Source: an uncultured Opitutia bacterium (GTDB taxonomy: Bacteria; Verrucomicrobiota; Verrucomicrobiia; Opitutales; UBA953). From it: DNA of 64,000 nucleotides. The position numbers and the translations under genes were made by a program. The stretch covers positions 225,164 to 289,163 of the forward strand of contig CAIMFJ010000008.1 in NCBI GenBank assembly GCA_903840355.1, given 5' to 3'. The notes under the pieces were generated by a model that saw only the letters and a program-made list of their open reading frames with translations, had not been told where the DNA came from and did no database searches. This document shows, piece by piece, positions 25,999 through 34,858 of this stretch; within the stretch, counting starts at the first letter, position 1; each line of letters opens with the position of its first letter.

Positions 25999-27090
25999 AT
26001 GTCCACTTCCCCCCTCCGCCCCGACCTCAGCGGTTTTCGCCGGCGCCTTGCCGAGCTGGAAGCCCTCATGGCCGACCCCGCGACGTTTGGCGATAGTCGG
26101 CGAGCCGCCGCCCTAGGGGCCGAACTGCGTTTCACCTCCAAGGCGGTCAAAGCCGATGACCAGCTGACAAGCCTAGAAAAGGAACTGACCGAAGCGACCG
26201 CCCTGTCTCGTGAGTCCGATGGCGAAATGCGTCGGATGGCAGAAGACGAGATCCAACGCCTGACCCCCGAAATCGAGAAAGCCCGCGAAGACCTAATCCG
26301 GGCAATCATCCCACCGAACCCGGATGATTCGCGCAATGCCCTCGTCGAAATCCGTGCTGGCACAGGCGGCGAAGAGGCCTCCTTGTTCGCTTCCGAACTG
26401 CTGCGTGCTTACACGCGCTTCGCCGAAAAAAAGAATTGGAAACATGAACTGCTGTCGCTGTCCTACTCCGACTTGGGCGGGATTCGCGAAGCGGTCTTAC
26501 TCATCGAAGGCGAAGGGGCATCCGCCCTCTTACGCCACGAAGCAGGAGTGCACCGCGTCCAACGCGTGCCTGCCACCGAAGCCTCCGGTCGCGTTCACAC
26601 TTCCGCCGCCACGGTGGCAGTCCTGGCCGAAGCCGAAGAAGCTGAAGTGGTCTTAAAACCCGAAGACCTTGAAATCACCGTCGCACGCGCTTCGGGTGCG
26701 GGCGGACAACACGTGAATAAAACCGAGTCGGCAGTGCAAATCATCCACAAGCCTTCGGGCTTGATGGTTTACTGCGCCGATGAGCGTTCGCAATTGCGCA
26801 ACCGCCAAAAAGCCCTGCGCGTCCTGCGCTCCCGTCTGCTGGATCAAACACGCGCCAAAGAACGTGAATTACGGGCCGACACCCGTAAAGGCCAAGTGGG
26901 CTCGGGTGATCGCTCCGAACGGATTCGCACCTATAATTTCCCCCAAAATCGCATCACCGATCACCGCATTGACTTAACCGTCCACGGCATCGAACAAGTA
27001 CTCGAAGGCAACCTCGATGACTTGGTGAATGCCCTAGCGGAAGCAGACCTGCGCGCTAAAGCTGAAGCGATTACTCGGCCGACAGCGTAA
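25999..27090 (+). CDS. prfA: Peptide chain release factor 1
   Basis: 363-aa class I release factor. The GGQ motif is at residues 235-237 in ASGAGGQHVNKTES. The codon-recognition tripeptide reads P-A-T (191-193), the PxT type of RF1, which reads UAA and UAG; RF2 would have SPF. It releases the finished peptide from the ribosome. The ATG is preceded by CTCTCACTTTCTAAATT, with no Shine-Dalgarno sequence. Its last 20 bp overlap the end of the convergent gene. Confidence 0.97.
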   Translation: MSTSPLRPDLSGFRRRLAELEALMADPATFGDSRRAAALGAELRFTSKAVKADDQLTSLEKELTEATALSRESDGEMRRMAEDEIQRLTPEIEKAREDLIRAIIPPNPDDSRNALVEIRAGTGGEEASLFASELLRAYTRFAEKKNWKHELLSLSYSDLGGIREAVLLIEGEGASALLRHEAGVHRVQRVPATEASGRVHTSAATVAVLAEAEEAEVVLKPEDLEITVARASGAGGQHVNKTESAVQIIHKPSGLMVYCADERSQLRNRQKALRVLRSRLLDQTRAKERELRADTRKGQVGSGDRSERIRTYNFPQNRITDHRIDLTVHGIEQVLEGNLDDLVNALAEADLRAKAEAITRPTA

Positions 27091-27580
27091 GACTGCCGCC
27101 TTGATCGTTGAACCGAAACTTTCCGGTGTTCGGTTCGCCATCATCAACGCGACTATCAACGACGCCCAAAATCCGGCGCACTGTATCGGTCATTTCAGTA
27201 GGTTTGAAGACAATCGAAGGCTCCTTCTTGCCGTCGAGACTCTTGGTGCTGAAACGCCACGTGCCCAATGAACCAGTTTTCTCCAAGAGAGGATTCACGG
27301 CTTGGGCAAAGCCGTAAGCCCGCAACTCGGCCGGAGGATTGTTAAAACTAAACTCGGCGGGCCAGGCATTCTTCTCGCTGCGGTATTGAATCAACGCCGT
27401 GCGCGAGGCCCGGAAAACTTCCGTCACGGGCTCAGCTTGCAAGTGATCGCGCAAAACAAACCCGAAAGAGACGCCGAGCCCTAAAATTAGGGCGACCACG
27501 GATACGCCACCTAAATAATACCAGAGCGGGCTCGAGGGTAACTGAAGAATCTTGGGGGCGTGGTCGGCAGTGGCAGCCAT
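27071..27580 (-). CDS. Single-pass membrane protein of unknown function
   Basis: 169-aa protein with a short cytoplasmic start, one transmembrane segment (about residues 20-44, YLGGVSVVALILGLGVSFGF) and a periplasmic domain. The domain has features common in type II secretion pseudopilin-like proteins (RTALIQYRSEKNAWPAEF, then a GTWRFSTKSLDGKKEPSIV region), but there is no prepilin peptidase site. Family not recognised. It overlaps the 3' end of prfA by 20 bp tail to tail. Confidence 0.75.
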   Translation of the reverse strand: MAATADHAPKILQLPSSPLWYYLGGVSVVALILGLGVSFGFVLRDHLQAEPVTEVFRASRTALIQYRSEKNAWPAEFSFNNPPAELRAYGFAQAVNPLLEKTGSLGTWRFSTKSLDGKKEPSIVFKPTEMTDTVRRILGVVDSRVDDGEPNTGKFRFNDQGGSLTLSAE

Positions 27581-27679
27581 GATACTTCACAAGGTAAGTT
27601 AATTCACTAAGGGATTCAAGCCTCGAGCATCTGGTGTTTGTTTCTTGGAGCTAAGGAAAATCTGGTTTTGTATGCCCGC

Positions 27680-28459
27680 ATGGACGCCGACTACCTCGCA
27701 CGCTTCGCTGGCATTGGGCGACTGTATGGTCGAGCGTCATTAGAGCGTTTGTCACGTGCAAGCTTCCTCGTGGTGGGTCTCGGCGGCGTCGGCTCTTGGA
27801 CAGTCGAAGCACTCGCTCGCTCTGGGGTCGGACACCTCGTCTTAGTCGATGGCGACACGGTCTGTGTTTCCAATACGAACCGCCAAATCCACGCGATTGA
27901 CGCTCACCACGGGCAAACCAAGACGGCCGCCATGGCCGCACGAGCCCAAGCAATTTACCCACAGATTAAGACGACGCTGCACACGCGGTTTTTATCCAAA
28001 TTTAATCCGCATGAAGTGCTCGAAGGTTTCTCCGGCGTGGTCATCGACGCGATGGACGCCCTGTCGCCCAAATGCGGGCTGATTTACGAAGCACGTAAAC
28101 GTCAATTACCTATCGTCACGGTGGGTGGTTGTGCTGGGCGACTGGATGGAACGCGCCTCAAAATCACCGATCTCACGGCCTCACGTGACGACCCTTTGAT
28201 GATGTTGGTGCGTAAACGACTGCGGCAAAATTTCGACTTCCCTCGCAAAGGGCCCTTCGGCGTTTCCTGCGTGTGGTCCGACGAACCCTTTACGCTACCC
28301 GAAGATTGCGGCGAATTGCCGGGCGGTACATTGCCTGAAGACGAAGAGCTGCGGCCGAACTGCGAATGGGGCTACGGCACCGCCTCCCATGTAGCTGGGG
28401 CTTTTGGACTCGCCGCCGCCGGCGAGGCGCTGCGACTGAGTTTAGCGACTTACAAATAA
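27680..28459 (+). CDS. tcdA: tRNA threonylcarbamoyladenosine dehydratase
   Basis: 259-aa E1-like (ThiF/MoeB fold) enzyme. The ATP-binding glycine motif is VVGLGGVGSWTVEALARSG, followed by DGDTVCVSNTNRQ. The C-terminal GYGTASHVAGAFGLAAAG is typical of TcdA (CsdL). The enzyme uses ATP to cyclise t6A at position 37 of ANN-decoding tRNAs to ct6A. I start it at the ATG at 27680; an upstream TTG at 27638 lacks support. It overlaps the convergent TatD gene by 18 bp. Confidence 0.92.
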   Translation: MDADYLARFAGIGRLYGRASLERLSRASFLVVGLGGVGSWTVEALARSGVGHLVLVDGDTVCVSNTNRQIHAIDAHHGQTKTAAMAARAQAIYPQIKTTLHTRFLSKFNPHEVLEGFSGVVIDAMDALSPKCGLIYEARKRQLPIVTVGGCAGRLDGTRLKITDLTASRDDPLMMLVRKRLRQNFDFPRKGPFGVSCVWSDEPFTLPEDCGELPGGTLPEDEELRPNCEWGYGTASHVAGAFGLAAAGEALRLSLATYK

Positions 28460-29254
28460 ACGGCGAAAATTCTCCGCCGTTAACGCGGCGGTTTCCGCTG
28501 GGGCTAAATGCATCATGCGAGCCAGCGATTCATTTACTTTCAATAAGTTTGCGGGGTGATTCGAGGGCTTGCCGTCTTCGCCCGGAGGCAAGGTGTAGAG
28601 GCATTCTTCTAAGGGCGGACAGAGTGCTGGGGCATCAGTCTCGATCAAGATGCGCTCCCGCGGAATCACGCCCGCAAACTGTTCGCGTTGTGCCGTCTTG
28701 GTCGCCGCAAAATGATAGGCACTATAAGAAAAATATGCCCCGCGTTGCACCAATTCAGGCACGAGTTCTCGCGGGCCATTCCAACTGTGTAATAAAAAGC
28801 CTCGCGGGGCGACAGGCAAGGTACGCAACAAGTCCATCAAGGGGCCCGTCGCACGAATGCAGTGAATCGTAACCGCTCGCTGCAACGCGACCGCCAACTG
28901 CCATTGCCACTTAAACGCTTCGACCTGTGCTGGTAAATCATACCCCTCCACCCATTGATCCAACCCCATCTCGCCCAGAGAGGCCTGTGGGTATTTTTCT
29001 AAAAAGCGTTGGAGTTCATCCCGCCAGTTCGGCGGCGCGGTCGGCACATCCCAGGGGTGCAAACCAAATGAACAAAGGTTGCGGGCATCCCGCTGCCCCA
29101 ACGCCGCCACTTCTGCCCAATCGCTCGGAGCCGAGCCATTAATCATGGCTTCACCGACGCCAAGTTGCCGAGCCTGCTCCACGGCCTCATAAGGGACTTC
29201 CGCAAACTGGTAGTGGCAATGGGCGTCGCAAAGTCGCATCGGAACTTTTTCCAT
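28442..29254 (-). CDS. TatD-family metal-dependent hydrolase
   Basis: 270-aa TIM-barrel amidohydrolase of the TatD type: N-terminal metal motif LCDAHCHYQF (H-x-H), then SFGLHPWDV, ASLGEMGLD, FLLHSWNG and ILIETDAP, matching the TatD series. Relatives are 3'-5' DNases or general phosphoesterases. It is distinct from the ebo-cluster TatD homologue at 42744. It stands opposite tcdA and purC. Confidence 0.9.
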   Translation of the reverse strand: MEKVPMRLCDAHCHYQFAEVPYEAVEQARQLGVGEAMINGSAPSDWAEVAALGQRDARNLCSFGLHPWDVPTAPPNWRDELQRFLEKYPQASLGEMGLDQWVEGYDLPAQVEAFKWQWQLAVALQRAVTIHCIRATGPLMDLLRTLPVAPRGFLLHSWNGPRELVPELVQRGAYFSYSAYHFAATKTAQREQFAGVIPRERILIETDAPALCPPLEECLYTLPPGEDGKPSNHPANLLKVNESLARMMHLAPAETAALTAENFRRLFVSR

Positions 29255-29346
29255 AAAATCTCCACCACGAAACTTGGCGAGTTAAACCCTGCGAGGGTTT
29301 CCTTGCCCAACCAGCCTCGTTTCTCCTATGTATACCTCTCTCTGAC

Positions 29347-30243
29347 ATGAGCGTCCCTGCCCTTCCTTCCGAATCCTTGATGACCGTCCAAGGCCTGCCT
29401 TACCCGCTCAAGGCCAAGGGCAAGGTGCGCGAGGTCTTCGACCTAGGGACCCACTACCTCATCATCGCCACCGACCGGTTGTCGGCGTTCGACGTGGTGA
29501 TGCCCAACGGCGTACCCGGTAAAGGGATTCTGTTGACGCAACTAAGTCTGTGGTGGTTCGCCCAAGCGGCCAAAATTTTCCCGACGCACTTAGTTCCGAA
29601 TCACGATGCGGCTTTGAAAAAAGTACTGCAAGGCCACGAGTACCTCATTCCTCGCTCGATGCTGGTGCAAAAGCTCACGCCACTCCCCATCGAAGCCGTG
29701 GTGCGCGGTTACTTGGCAGGCAGTGGTTTTAAGGAATATAAGAAAAACGGTAAAATCCTCGATCACGCTTTGCCCGCTGGACTCCTCGATGGCTCGCGCC
29801 TGCCCCAACCTATCTTCACGCCTTCGACCAAGGCGGCAGAGGGACATGATGAGGCGATCACATGCGCCCGCTGCGAAGCCATCCTCGGGACTAACTTATT
29901 CCGCCAAGTGCATGACACGTCGATTGCCCTCTACAACCTGGGGCATGAACGCGCTGCCCAAGCAGGCATTATCCTCGCTGATACGAAATTTGAATTCGGC
30001 ACCGCCCCCGATGGTTCCTTGGTGCTCATCGATGAAGTGCTGACGCCCGACTCGTCCCGCTATTGGCCTAAAGCGAGCTGGCAACCCGGACGCTCCCAGC
30101 CTTCCTACGACAAGCAGTTCGTACGCGATTGGCTCGAAGCCCAACCTTGGAATAAGACCGCACCAGGCCCGGTGTTGCCCGCTGACGTCATCGCCCGCAC
30201 CCAGGCCTTGTACCAAGAGTGTCTGGCGAAACTGATGGGCTAA
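29347..30243 (+). CDS. purC: Phosphoribosylaminoimidazole-succinocarboxamide synthase
   Basis: 298-aa SAICAR synthase of the long (yeast-like) type. Landmarks: GKVREVFDLG, ATDRLSAFDVVMP, VVRGYLAGSGFKEY, FTPSTKAAEGHDE and VLIDEVLTPDSSRYWP. It condenses CAIR with aspartate using ATP in purine synthesis. The ATG at 29347 is preceded by CCTCTCTCTGAC, a pyrimidine tract. It is 13 bp before marC, perhaps one transcript. Confidence 0.97.
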   Translation: MSVPALPSESLMTVQGLPYPLKAKGKVREVFDLGTHYLIIATDRLSAFDVVMPNGVPGKGILLTQLSLWWFAQAAKIFPTHLVPNHDAALKKVLQGHEYLIPRSMLVQKLTPLPIEAVVRGYLAGSGFKEYKKNGKILDHALPAGLLDGSRLPQPIFTPSTKAAEGHDEAITCARCEAILGTNLFRQVHDTSIALYNLGHERAAQAGIILADTKFEFGTAPDGSLVLIDEVLTPDSSRYWPKASWQPGRSQPSYDKQFVRDWLEAQPWNKTAPGPVLPADVIARTQALYQECLAKLMG

Positions 30244-30256
30244 ATCGCTCCCTCTC

Positions 30257-30889
30257 GTGGATCTTTTAAAACCCTTACTCACGCTGCTCGCGGTTCTTAA
30301 TCCGATTGGCGTCATTCCGTTCTTCATTCACTTCACGGCCAAACTTTCTCCCGCCCAGCGTCAACGTACTATCTGGATCAGCAGCCTGACTGTTTTTCTG
30401 GTGATTGCAACGAGTGCCCTCGCCGGACTCCAACTACTTCGCTTCTTTGGCATTTCTTTAGCTTCCTTCCAAGTCGGGGGCGGCGTGTTGCTCCTCATCA
30501 ACGCGACGCAAATGTTAAACGCCGAACCAGCCGATAGTTCGCCACGAGAAGTCGACGCGGCGAATCAGAAAATAGATGCGGGCGATAGCGTCGCCGTCAC
30601 ACCCTTAGCCGTCCCGCTACTCACCGGCCCGGCGACGATCTCCACGATGATTATTTACGCGGATAAAGCGTCCACGTGGACCGACCAAGCTTTGCTACTC
30701 GTTTATGGTCTAGCTGGAGCGGCTGCGACTTATGCCTGCCTTGCCGCAGCGACGCGGATTACCCGCTTCTTAGGACAGACGGGTATCAATGTGTTGACGC
30801 GTTTAATGGGTCTCGTGCTCGCCGCCGTGGGAGTCGAAATCATGGCCGATGGCTTGATTAAACTCTTCCCGGCTTTGATTCGGTCCTAA
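30257..30889 (+). CDS. MarC-family integral membrane protein
   Basis: 210-aa protein with six hydrophobic segments and the MarC/UPF0056 signatures LLAVLNPIGVIPFF near the N-terminus and VTPLAVPLLTGPATIS in the middle. The family's substrate is not established. The start is a GTG at 30257. The stop overlaps the convergent metallophosphoesterase by 4 bp. Confidence 0.9.
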   Translation: MDLLKPLLTLLAVLNPIGVIPFFIHFTAKLSPAQRQRTIWISSLTVFLVIATSALAGLQLLRFFGISLASFQVGGGVLLLINATQMLNAEPADSSPREVDAANQKIDAGDSVAVTPLAVPLLTGPATISTMIIYADKASTWTDQALLLVYGLAGAAATYACLAAATRITRFLGQTGINVLTRLMGLVLAAVGVEIMADGLIKLFPALIRS

Positions 30890-31980
30890 GCATTAAAATG
30901 CGGTAAGCGCCAAGCGAGGGGTGACCATTGACTGGTCTCCCAACCGTCGGTCGTGGCGAGCTCACGGACTAAAATTTCCTGTGCGTGCACTTCGACGTAT
31001 AGCAAGGCATGCGCGGGTTTGCCAAAATGCGCCGCCTGGGCGGTGTTAAAAGTCGGAATACCCACAGGAGCAGGACGTCCCACAATCACAGGCAAAGGTT
31101 TAGGTCCACTCCAAGCATACACGCCCCGCGCATGCGTATGACCATAAAAGATTCCCGCAATGCGGTAGGGCTTGATGGCCTGATAAAAGGCGGCGACATC
31201 CGCGTAATCCCATTCATTTTTAAGCACCATCTCATCAGAGACCTGCCCACAGTAACGGGCGAAATCAACGTGGTGTAACAAAACGACCGGACGACCCGAA
31301 TGACCGACTTCCTTGGCAAGATCCGTGATTAAGAAATCCAAACTTTCCATGGGATCATAACGACGCGGACGCTTCACGTCTTTCACCTGACCGACGGTAA
31401 TGCCTAAGTGCACGAAATGCACGCCCCCCGCCGTCCACGAATAATGCATGCCATTCGGCGAAAGGCCCTTGAGTCCGCGGCGACGCCGATTCCGCTCCGC
31501 AATGCCTTCCAAAACTAAACCCTTACCATGAGGGCCATCGTGATTCCCGTGGATTTCATACACGGGTAAGTTGAGCCGACCGTCATTGCCTAATAAACCA
31601 TAATCCTGCTGCCACTCCGCCCACTCCGTTTTTTGCATCTCTTGAATCACGGCTCCATTCTTGTCACCGCTATCAATTAAATCGCCGACGTGTAAACAAG
31701 CAGTCAAAGCTCCCACATGACCACCTCCGGCGGCTTCCGAGATTTCGCGCCCGGACAATGTATTGATGACCTCAATCAAACCGCGATTGTACGCCCGAGA
31801 AGCGGTCTGCATTTTGCTAGGATTGTCGACCGAAGCAAAATAGTGAGTGTCACCGACAACGACAAAAGCGACCGGCTTAGTCTGAGCTGGAGCCGTATTA
31901 TCTCCGCGTAAAAAAGGGGAAGCCAACACCGATCCCGAAAAGCCTGCGCCTAATTGTAAAAATGAACGGCGTCCTAACAT
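30886..31980 (-). CDS. Metallophosphoesterase with Tat signal
   Basis: 364-aa protein with a twin-arginine signal (MLGRRSFLQLGAGFSGSVLA). The calcineurin-like metal motifs are complete: VGDTHY, HVGDLID, EIHGNHDGPH, LLHHVDFA and FYGHTHARG. It is probably a periplasmic phosphoesterase. It is divergent from the FG-GAP gene (99 bp apart), which may share its promoter region. Confidence 0.9.
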   Translation of the reverse strand: MLGRRSFLQLGAGFSGSVLASPFLRGDNTAPAQTKPVAFVVVGDTHYFASVDNPSKMQTASRAYNRGLIEVINTLSGREISEAAGGGHVGALTACLHVGDLIDSGDKNGAVIQEMQKTEWAEWQQDYGLLGNDGRLNLPVYEIHGNHDGPHGKGLVLEGIAERNRRRRGLKGLSPNGMHYSWTAGGVHFVHLGITVGQVKDVKRPRRYDPMESLDFLITDLAKEVGHSGRPVVLLHHVDFARYCGQVSDEMVLKNEWDYADVAAFYQAIKPYRIAGIFYGHTHARGVYAWSGPKPLPVIVGRPAPVGIPTFNTAQAAHFGKPAHALLYVEVHAQEILVRELATTDGWETSQWSPLAWRLPHFNA

Positions 31981-32079
31981 ATGGGCTTTCTAGTCGACCC
32001 GAGGACGAAAGCGAACGGAAAAACCTTTCACGTTTGAATCGGAACTATCACAGGTTAAAAAGGTCTTACCCCCTACCCC

Positions 32080-33210
32080 ATGCGCCCTTCCTTTATTCTC
32101 GGCTTGTTGCCTTGGCTCGCCCTCGCCGTCCCACCCGAACCTAAATTTCGTATCCAAGAAATTGATAAGGTTGATATCGGGTATGGGCTCGCGATTGCTG
32201 ACGTGGATGGTGACGGCAAGCCCGACATCATCCTCGCGGACCAAAAAACGGTGCAGTGGTATCATAACCCAGATTGGAAAAAACACATCATCGCCCGCAA
32301 CCTGACCAAACTGGATAACGTGTGCGTGGCCGCCCAGGTGGTGAATGGCCATTGCGAAATCGCCGTGGGAGCAGGGTGGAATCCTAGCGATACCGTAGGC
32401 AGTGGGGCGGTCTTCTACCTACAAGCTCCCGCCGACCCCACTCAACTTTGGGAAGCAATCCCCCTCCCCTACGAACCCACCGTCCACCGCATGCACTGGG
32501 TGCAAATCAATAGCCAGCGGTGGGACCTGGTGGTGCAACCCCTCCACGGACGCGGCAATAAAAACACCGCCGGCGTAGGAGCCAAAGCCTTGGCCTACGA
32601 AAAACCCGCCAACCCCCATGACCCATGGAAAGTGACGGTGATGAACGACACGGGGCACGCGACGCACAACTTCCAACCGCTCCACTGGGAAAACGAAGTC
32701 AGTGCCACCCTCAGTGGCTCCAAAGAAGGTATTTGGTATAATTTATACGATGCCAAAGCAGGCTGGCACTCCACCCAACTAACCACCGTCGGCGTGGGCG
32801 AAGTGCGCGATGGTAAATTGCCTAATGGTAGCACATTCCTCGCCACGGTGGAACCGATGCACGGCAACACCGCAGCCGTTTACACCACCACCGCCGAACG
32901 CACGTCCAACCATTGGCAGCGCCAAGAGGTGCTTCATGGCTTCAAAGAAGGCCATGCGGTAGCGATTGCCGATTTCTTAGGGACTGGCTCCGATCAAGCG
33001 ATGATTGGTTGGCGTGGCACGGAACCAGGCATTCGCCTACTCACACCCCTCGACCCAGCGGGACAAACTTGGCGGACGAGTGTGATTGCGAATCAAGAAA
33101 TTGCGGTCGAAGACTTTAAAGCCGCCGATTTAAACGGGGATGGTAAAATCGACCTCATCGTCGCAGGTCGCCAAACCAAAAACCTGCTCATCTTTTGGAA
33201 CGAGCGATGA
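32080..33210 (+). CDS. Exported FG-GAP/VCBS-repeat protein
   Basis: 376-aa protein with a signal peptide (MRPSFILGLLPWLALAVP) and FG-GAP/VCBS-type calcium-binding repeats: IADVDGDGKPDIILAD near residue 45 and ADLNGDGKIDLIVAG near the C-terminus, with degenerate blades between. A beta-propeller binding protein is likely. The stop overlaps the next ATG (ATGA), so it forms a pair with the DUF4380 lipoprotein. Confidence 0.85.
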   Translation: MRPSFILGLLPWLALAVPPEPKFRIQEIDKVDIGYGLAIADVDGDGKPDIILADQKTVQWYHNPDWKKHIIARNLTKLDNVCVAAQVVNGHCEIAVGAGWNPSDTVGSGAVFYLQAPADPTQLWEAIPLPYEPTVHRMHWVQINSQRWDLVVQPLHGRGNKNTAGVGAKALAYEKPANPHDPWKVTVMNDTGHATHNFQPLHWENEVSATLSGSKEGIWYNLYDAKAGWHSTQLTTVGVGEVRDGKLPNGSTFLATVEPMHGNTAAVYTTTAERTSNHWQRQEVLHGFKEGHAVAIADFLGTGSDQAMIGWRGTEPGIRLLTPLDPAGQTWRTSVIANQEIAVEDFKAADLNGDGKIDLIVAGRQTKNLLIFWNER

Positions 33211-34145
33211 GAGCTCTACTAGCTCTCTTAGCCCTCGGGCTCATCTCCTGTACCCACCCGGTTGCGGGACCACAAGTCTACGAGGGCTGGCCCGATGCCT
33301 ATGTGCTCGCGAATAAAAACCTCGAAGCGGTCATCGTGCCATCCATCGGACGGTTGATGGACCTACGTCGTCCCGGTGAAACCACCGGCGTACTCTGGCA
33401 AAATCCCGCCTTGCTCGGTCAACCCGTGCGGCCGCAATCCTCAGTATGGACTAATTTTGGCGGAGATAAAACCTGGCCCGCTCCCGAATCGGTGTGGATG
33501 AAGAATGCCTCTGGTCAATGGATGCCTCCAACGGTCTTCGATCAAACAGCATTGGCCGTCCGCACGAGTAAAAACGGGCTGTTGCTCACTTCACCGATCG
33601 ACCCCCAAAGCGGCGTCTACTTCACCCGCTACTTCGGCATCTACGCCGATAGCCTCGAAGTGACGACGACTTATTATAAAGTCGCCGGCGACCCCATCGA
33701 GATCGCCGTCTGGGTCGTAACGCAACTGCGCGACCCGCAAATCGTGGCGACTTTTGCTAACCCCGAGCCGCCTTATTACACCGAACTGTTTGGCCCGACA
33801 CCCCGCGTCGAAATTGAAGGTAAATTACTTTTCTGGGATCGGCAAAAAGCGATTCCAGCTAAAATCGGCACCGGGGGCAAAGCCCTGGTTTGGGTTGGCT
33901 CACAACACACTCTAAAAATCGACCTGCAAGTTGATCGGACTGCGGGTCGTTTCCCCGACCACGGTAGTAGCGCTGAATTCTACACGAGTCCCGATGCCCA
34001 ACCTTACGTGGAACTCGAAACGGTGGGACCTATCGTGAAACTTAAACGAGGCGACAGCGTGCAGACAATGAATGCCTACCGACTTGGGGATCGCTTGCCT
34101 GGAGAGTCCGCCAAAGACGCCGTCTACCGGCTGCTTAAGCCTTAG
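33207..34145 (+). CDS. DUF4380-type lipoprotein
   Basis: 312-aa lipoprotein: signal MRALLALLALGLISC with the lipobox cysteine at residue 15. The body matches DUF4380: VIVPSIGRLMDL, FGGDKTWPAPESVW and a beta-sandwich pattern like aldose-epimerase/galactose-mutarotase folds. The start at 33207 lies in an ATGA overlap with the FG-GAP gene; an upstream start would break the signal peptide. Role unknown, perhaps sugar binding. Confidence 0.82.
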   Translation: MRALLALLALGLISCTHPVAGPQVYEGWPDAYVLANKNLEAVIVPSIGRLMDLRRPGETTGVLWQNPALLGQPVRPQSSVWTNFGGDKTWPAPESVWMKNASGQWMPPTVFDQTALAVRTSKNGLLLTSPIDPQSGVYFTRYFGIYADSLEVTTTYYKVAGDPIEIAVWVVTQLRDPQIVATFANPEPPYYTELFGPTPRVEIEGKLLFWDRQKAIPAKIGTGGKALVWVGSQHTLKIDLQVDRTAGRFPDHGSSAEFYTSPDAQPYVELETVGPIVKLKRGDSVQTMNAYRLGDRLPGESAKDAVYRLLKP

Positions 34146-34719
34146 ACTTATAACCCACAACTTTCAGTAACCGCTGACAAGCCTGACGCTCCAACTCCGA
34201 GCGCGGGTGGTGCGGATTCCCGCCCGCATCCTTCACTAAACATTTCAACCAGTCCTCATAAGGACACATATGGTAAAGGTTAAGCTCGCGGATTTTACTC
34301 CACTCGGCACTTTGCAGTAACCGATAGTTCTCAGGACAACTGACGTGGTTCTTCGACAATAAGTCTGCCACGGCCACCACAGGTAGTTGCACGGCCAACG
34401 GCCAAGTGCAGAGTTTCTCAACCGGGGGCTTAAACAGACGGTGCAACATGACCACGCCTTCAATGAAGTCGGCCCGCTCTTCCAACGTAAGGAGTCCGAT
34501 GTCTTGGGGCTTTAAACCCCGGGGTAAAACGGATGGGTCCACGTCGCTTTGCTGGAGCTCTAAAAAGCCCTCAGCTTCAAAAGAATTCATTAAATCCCCC
34601 CGAACTCGACGGGCCGGCAGAGTCCCAATCATGCAAAAAATATCCAGTAAGGCCCGGGCTGACCGTTCGCTTTCACTGAGTTTTTCACTTTCAGGCGGAG
34701 GATCGGGAAAGACAGTCAT
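34135..34719 (-). CDS. Conserved-looking protein of unknown function
   Basis: 194-aa soluble protein, mostly helical by composition, with no signal peptide, membrane span or recognisable motif. Two cysteines (SCPENY, HMCPYEDW) could bind metal but are not paired as a known site. The reading ends 11 bp inside the convergent DUF4380 gene. Upstream lies an AT-rich segment with three inverted repeats, which may control it. I do not recognise a family. Confidence 0.6.
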   Translation of the reverse strand: MTVFPDPPPESEKLSESERSARALLDIFCMIGTLPARRVRGDLMNSFEAEGFLELQQSDVDPSVLPRGLKPQDIGLLTLEERADFIEGVVMLHRLFKPPVEKLCTWPLAVQLPVVAVADLLSKNHVSCPENYRLLQSAEWSKIRELNLYHMCPYEDWLKCLVKDAGGNPHHPRSELERQACQRLLKVVGYKSKA

Positions 34720-34753
34720 GCCAAAGGTGTATGAGTGACCTAGGGCATAAAGT

Positions 34754-34856
34754 TTTTATTATATAATGCTATAATAAAATAAAAGGACCGTAAAAACTTT
34801 TACGATTTCTTTACATCAGTGACGCTGGGGCGGTTGTCAAAGTTTCTAATAGAAAC
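34754..34856. promoter_or_regulatory. AT-rich segment with three inverted repeats
   Basis: Three perfect inverted repeats follow one another: TTTTATTATA-N6-TATAATAAAA (34754-34779), CGTAAAA-AC-TTTTACG (34789-34804) and GTTTCT-AAT-AGAAAC (34842-34856). They lie between the end of the PVC heme gene and the start of the unknown gene at 34719. The first could form a hairpin or bind a dimeric regulator; the last may be a weak terminator. Confidence 0.5.
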
Positions 34857-34858
34857 CA

